Positions 63,909 to 64,000 of a DNA stretch of 64,000 nucleotides are shown piece after piece. The translations under genes were made by a program, and so were the position numbers. The notes beneath the pieces were generated by a model. The model was given only the letters and a program-made list of their open reading frames with translations, searched no databases and had not been told where the DNA came from. Position 1 is the stretch's first letter. Every line of letters starts with the position of its first letter. Source of the stretch: Cafeteria roenbergensis (Eukaryota > Sar > Bigyra > Bicosoecida > Cafeteriaceae). The DNA lies in NCBI GenBank assembly GCA_008330645.1, contig VLTN01000019.1:310001-374000 (forward strand), written 5' to 3'.

Positions 63909-64000
63909 CTGCGGTCGCGCCCCGGGCAGTGCAGGGCGGGGCGGGGCGGGGGGGAAGGCGGTGTGGCGAAGCGGGGCAGTGCGGGACGAGGCGGGGAGGA
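63909..64000 (-). other. Probable intron at the right edge
   Basis: The sequence before 63908 ends GACCGCAG on the minus strand and has CCCCG repeats at 63934-63952, as in two other introns here. No ATG-led continuation of the CHAT frame is visible, so I read this as the 3' end of an intron. A 5' leader starting near the edge is the alternative. Confidence 0.45.

Noticed and set aside
63934-63952. GGGGC array at the right edge as a Sp1-like GC box promoter for the CHAT gene
   Set aside because: Possible, but the CHAT domain lacks its N-terminal His half in the visible exon and a GCAG acceptor follows, so an intron is more likely.
1-64000. Mobile elements, viral relics, CRISPR arrays and rRNA
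   Set aside because: I looked for terminal repeats, transposase, reverse transcriptase or integrase motifs, spaced direct repeats and rRNA-like sequence and saw none.

Overview
The window looks like nuclear DNA of a GC-rich, intron-poor, single-celled eukaryote. By eye it is about 70% G+C. I infer a flagellated alga or alga-like protist, such as a haptophyte, cryptophyte or stramenopile, because it combines an intraflagellar transport gene (IFT57), a kinetochore gene (NDC80), a mitochondrial ribosomal protein, an oomycete-like PDR transporter, phytochelatin synthase, a bacterial-type organellar RlmN and a kynurenine-pathway enzyme (HAAO). HAAO and the TRIC-like channel argue mildly against a green alga. 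I cannot name the species. I see no transposon, CRISPR array, rRNA or convincing tRNA.

I annotate 25 protein genes, packed about one per 2.5 kb and mostly alternating in strand. From left to right: a giant Csf1/BLTP1-type lipid-transfer protein (minus, runs off the left edge), a PHOSPHO-type phosphatase, a secreted GH-A hydrolase, the spliceosomal cyclophilin CWC27, phytochelatin synthase, NDC80, HAAO, RlmN, a cytochrome P450, a short-chain dehydrogenase, a Rab GTPase, a CXC/TSO1-type protein with a very long tail, IFT57, enolase, an NAA50/60-like acetyltransferase, a full-size PDR/ABCG transporter, a TRIC-like channel, a five-finger C2H2 protein, UTP11, MRPL47, a small Tim chaperone, a RecQ helicase, an SLC35D-like sugar-nucleotide transporter, a membrane-anchored glutaminyl cyclase, and a CHAT-STAND-SH2 protein (minus, runs off the right edge).

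Gene models were rebuilt by joining reading frames at splice sites that keep phase and restore family alignments. The 31 introns are short (80 to about 420 bases). Twenty-six start GTGAG and 28 end GCAG. Many genes have a single intron near the 5' end. Ten adjacent pairs are divergent, with start codons 192 to 799 bases apart. The genes are mostly unrelated housekeeping functions and I see no pathway cluster.

The most unusual locus is at the right edge: a caspase-like CHAT domain, an NB-ARC-like STAND ATPase with a degenerate P-loop, and a C-terminal SH2 domain with a STAT-like linker in one reading frame. I know of no described system with this order of domains. It looks like a protease-type sensor or immune-like protein wired to phosphotyrosine signalling.
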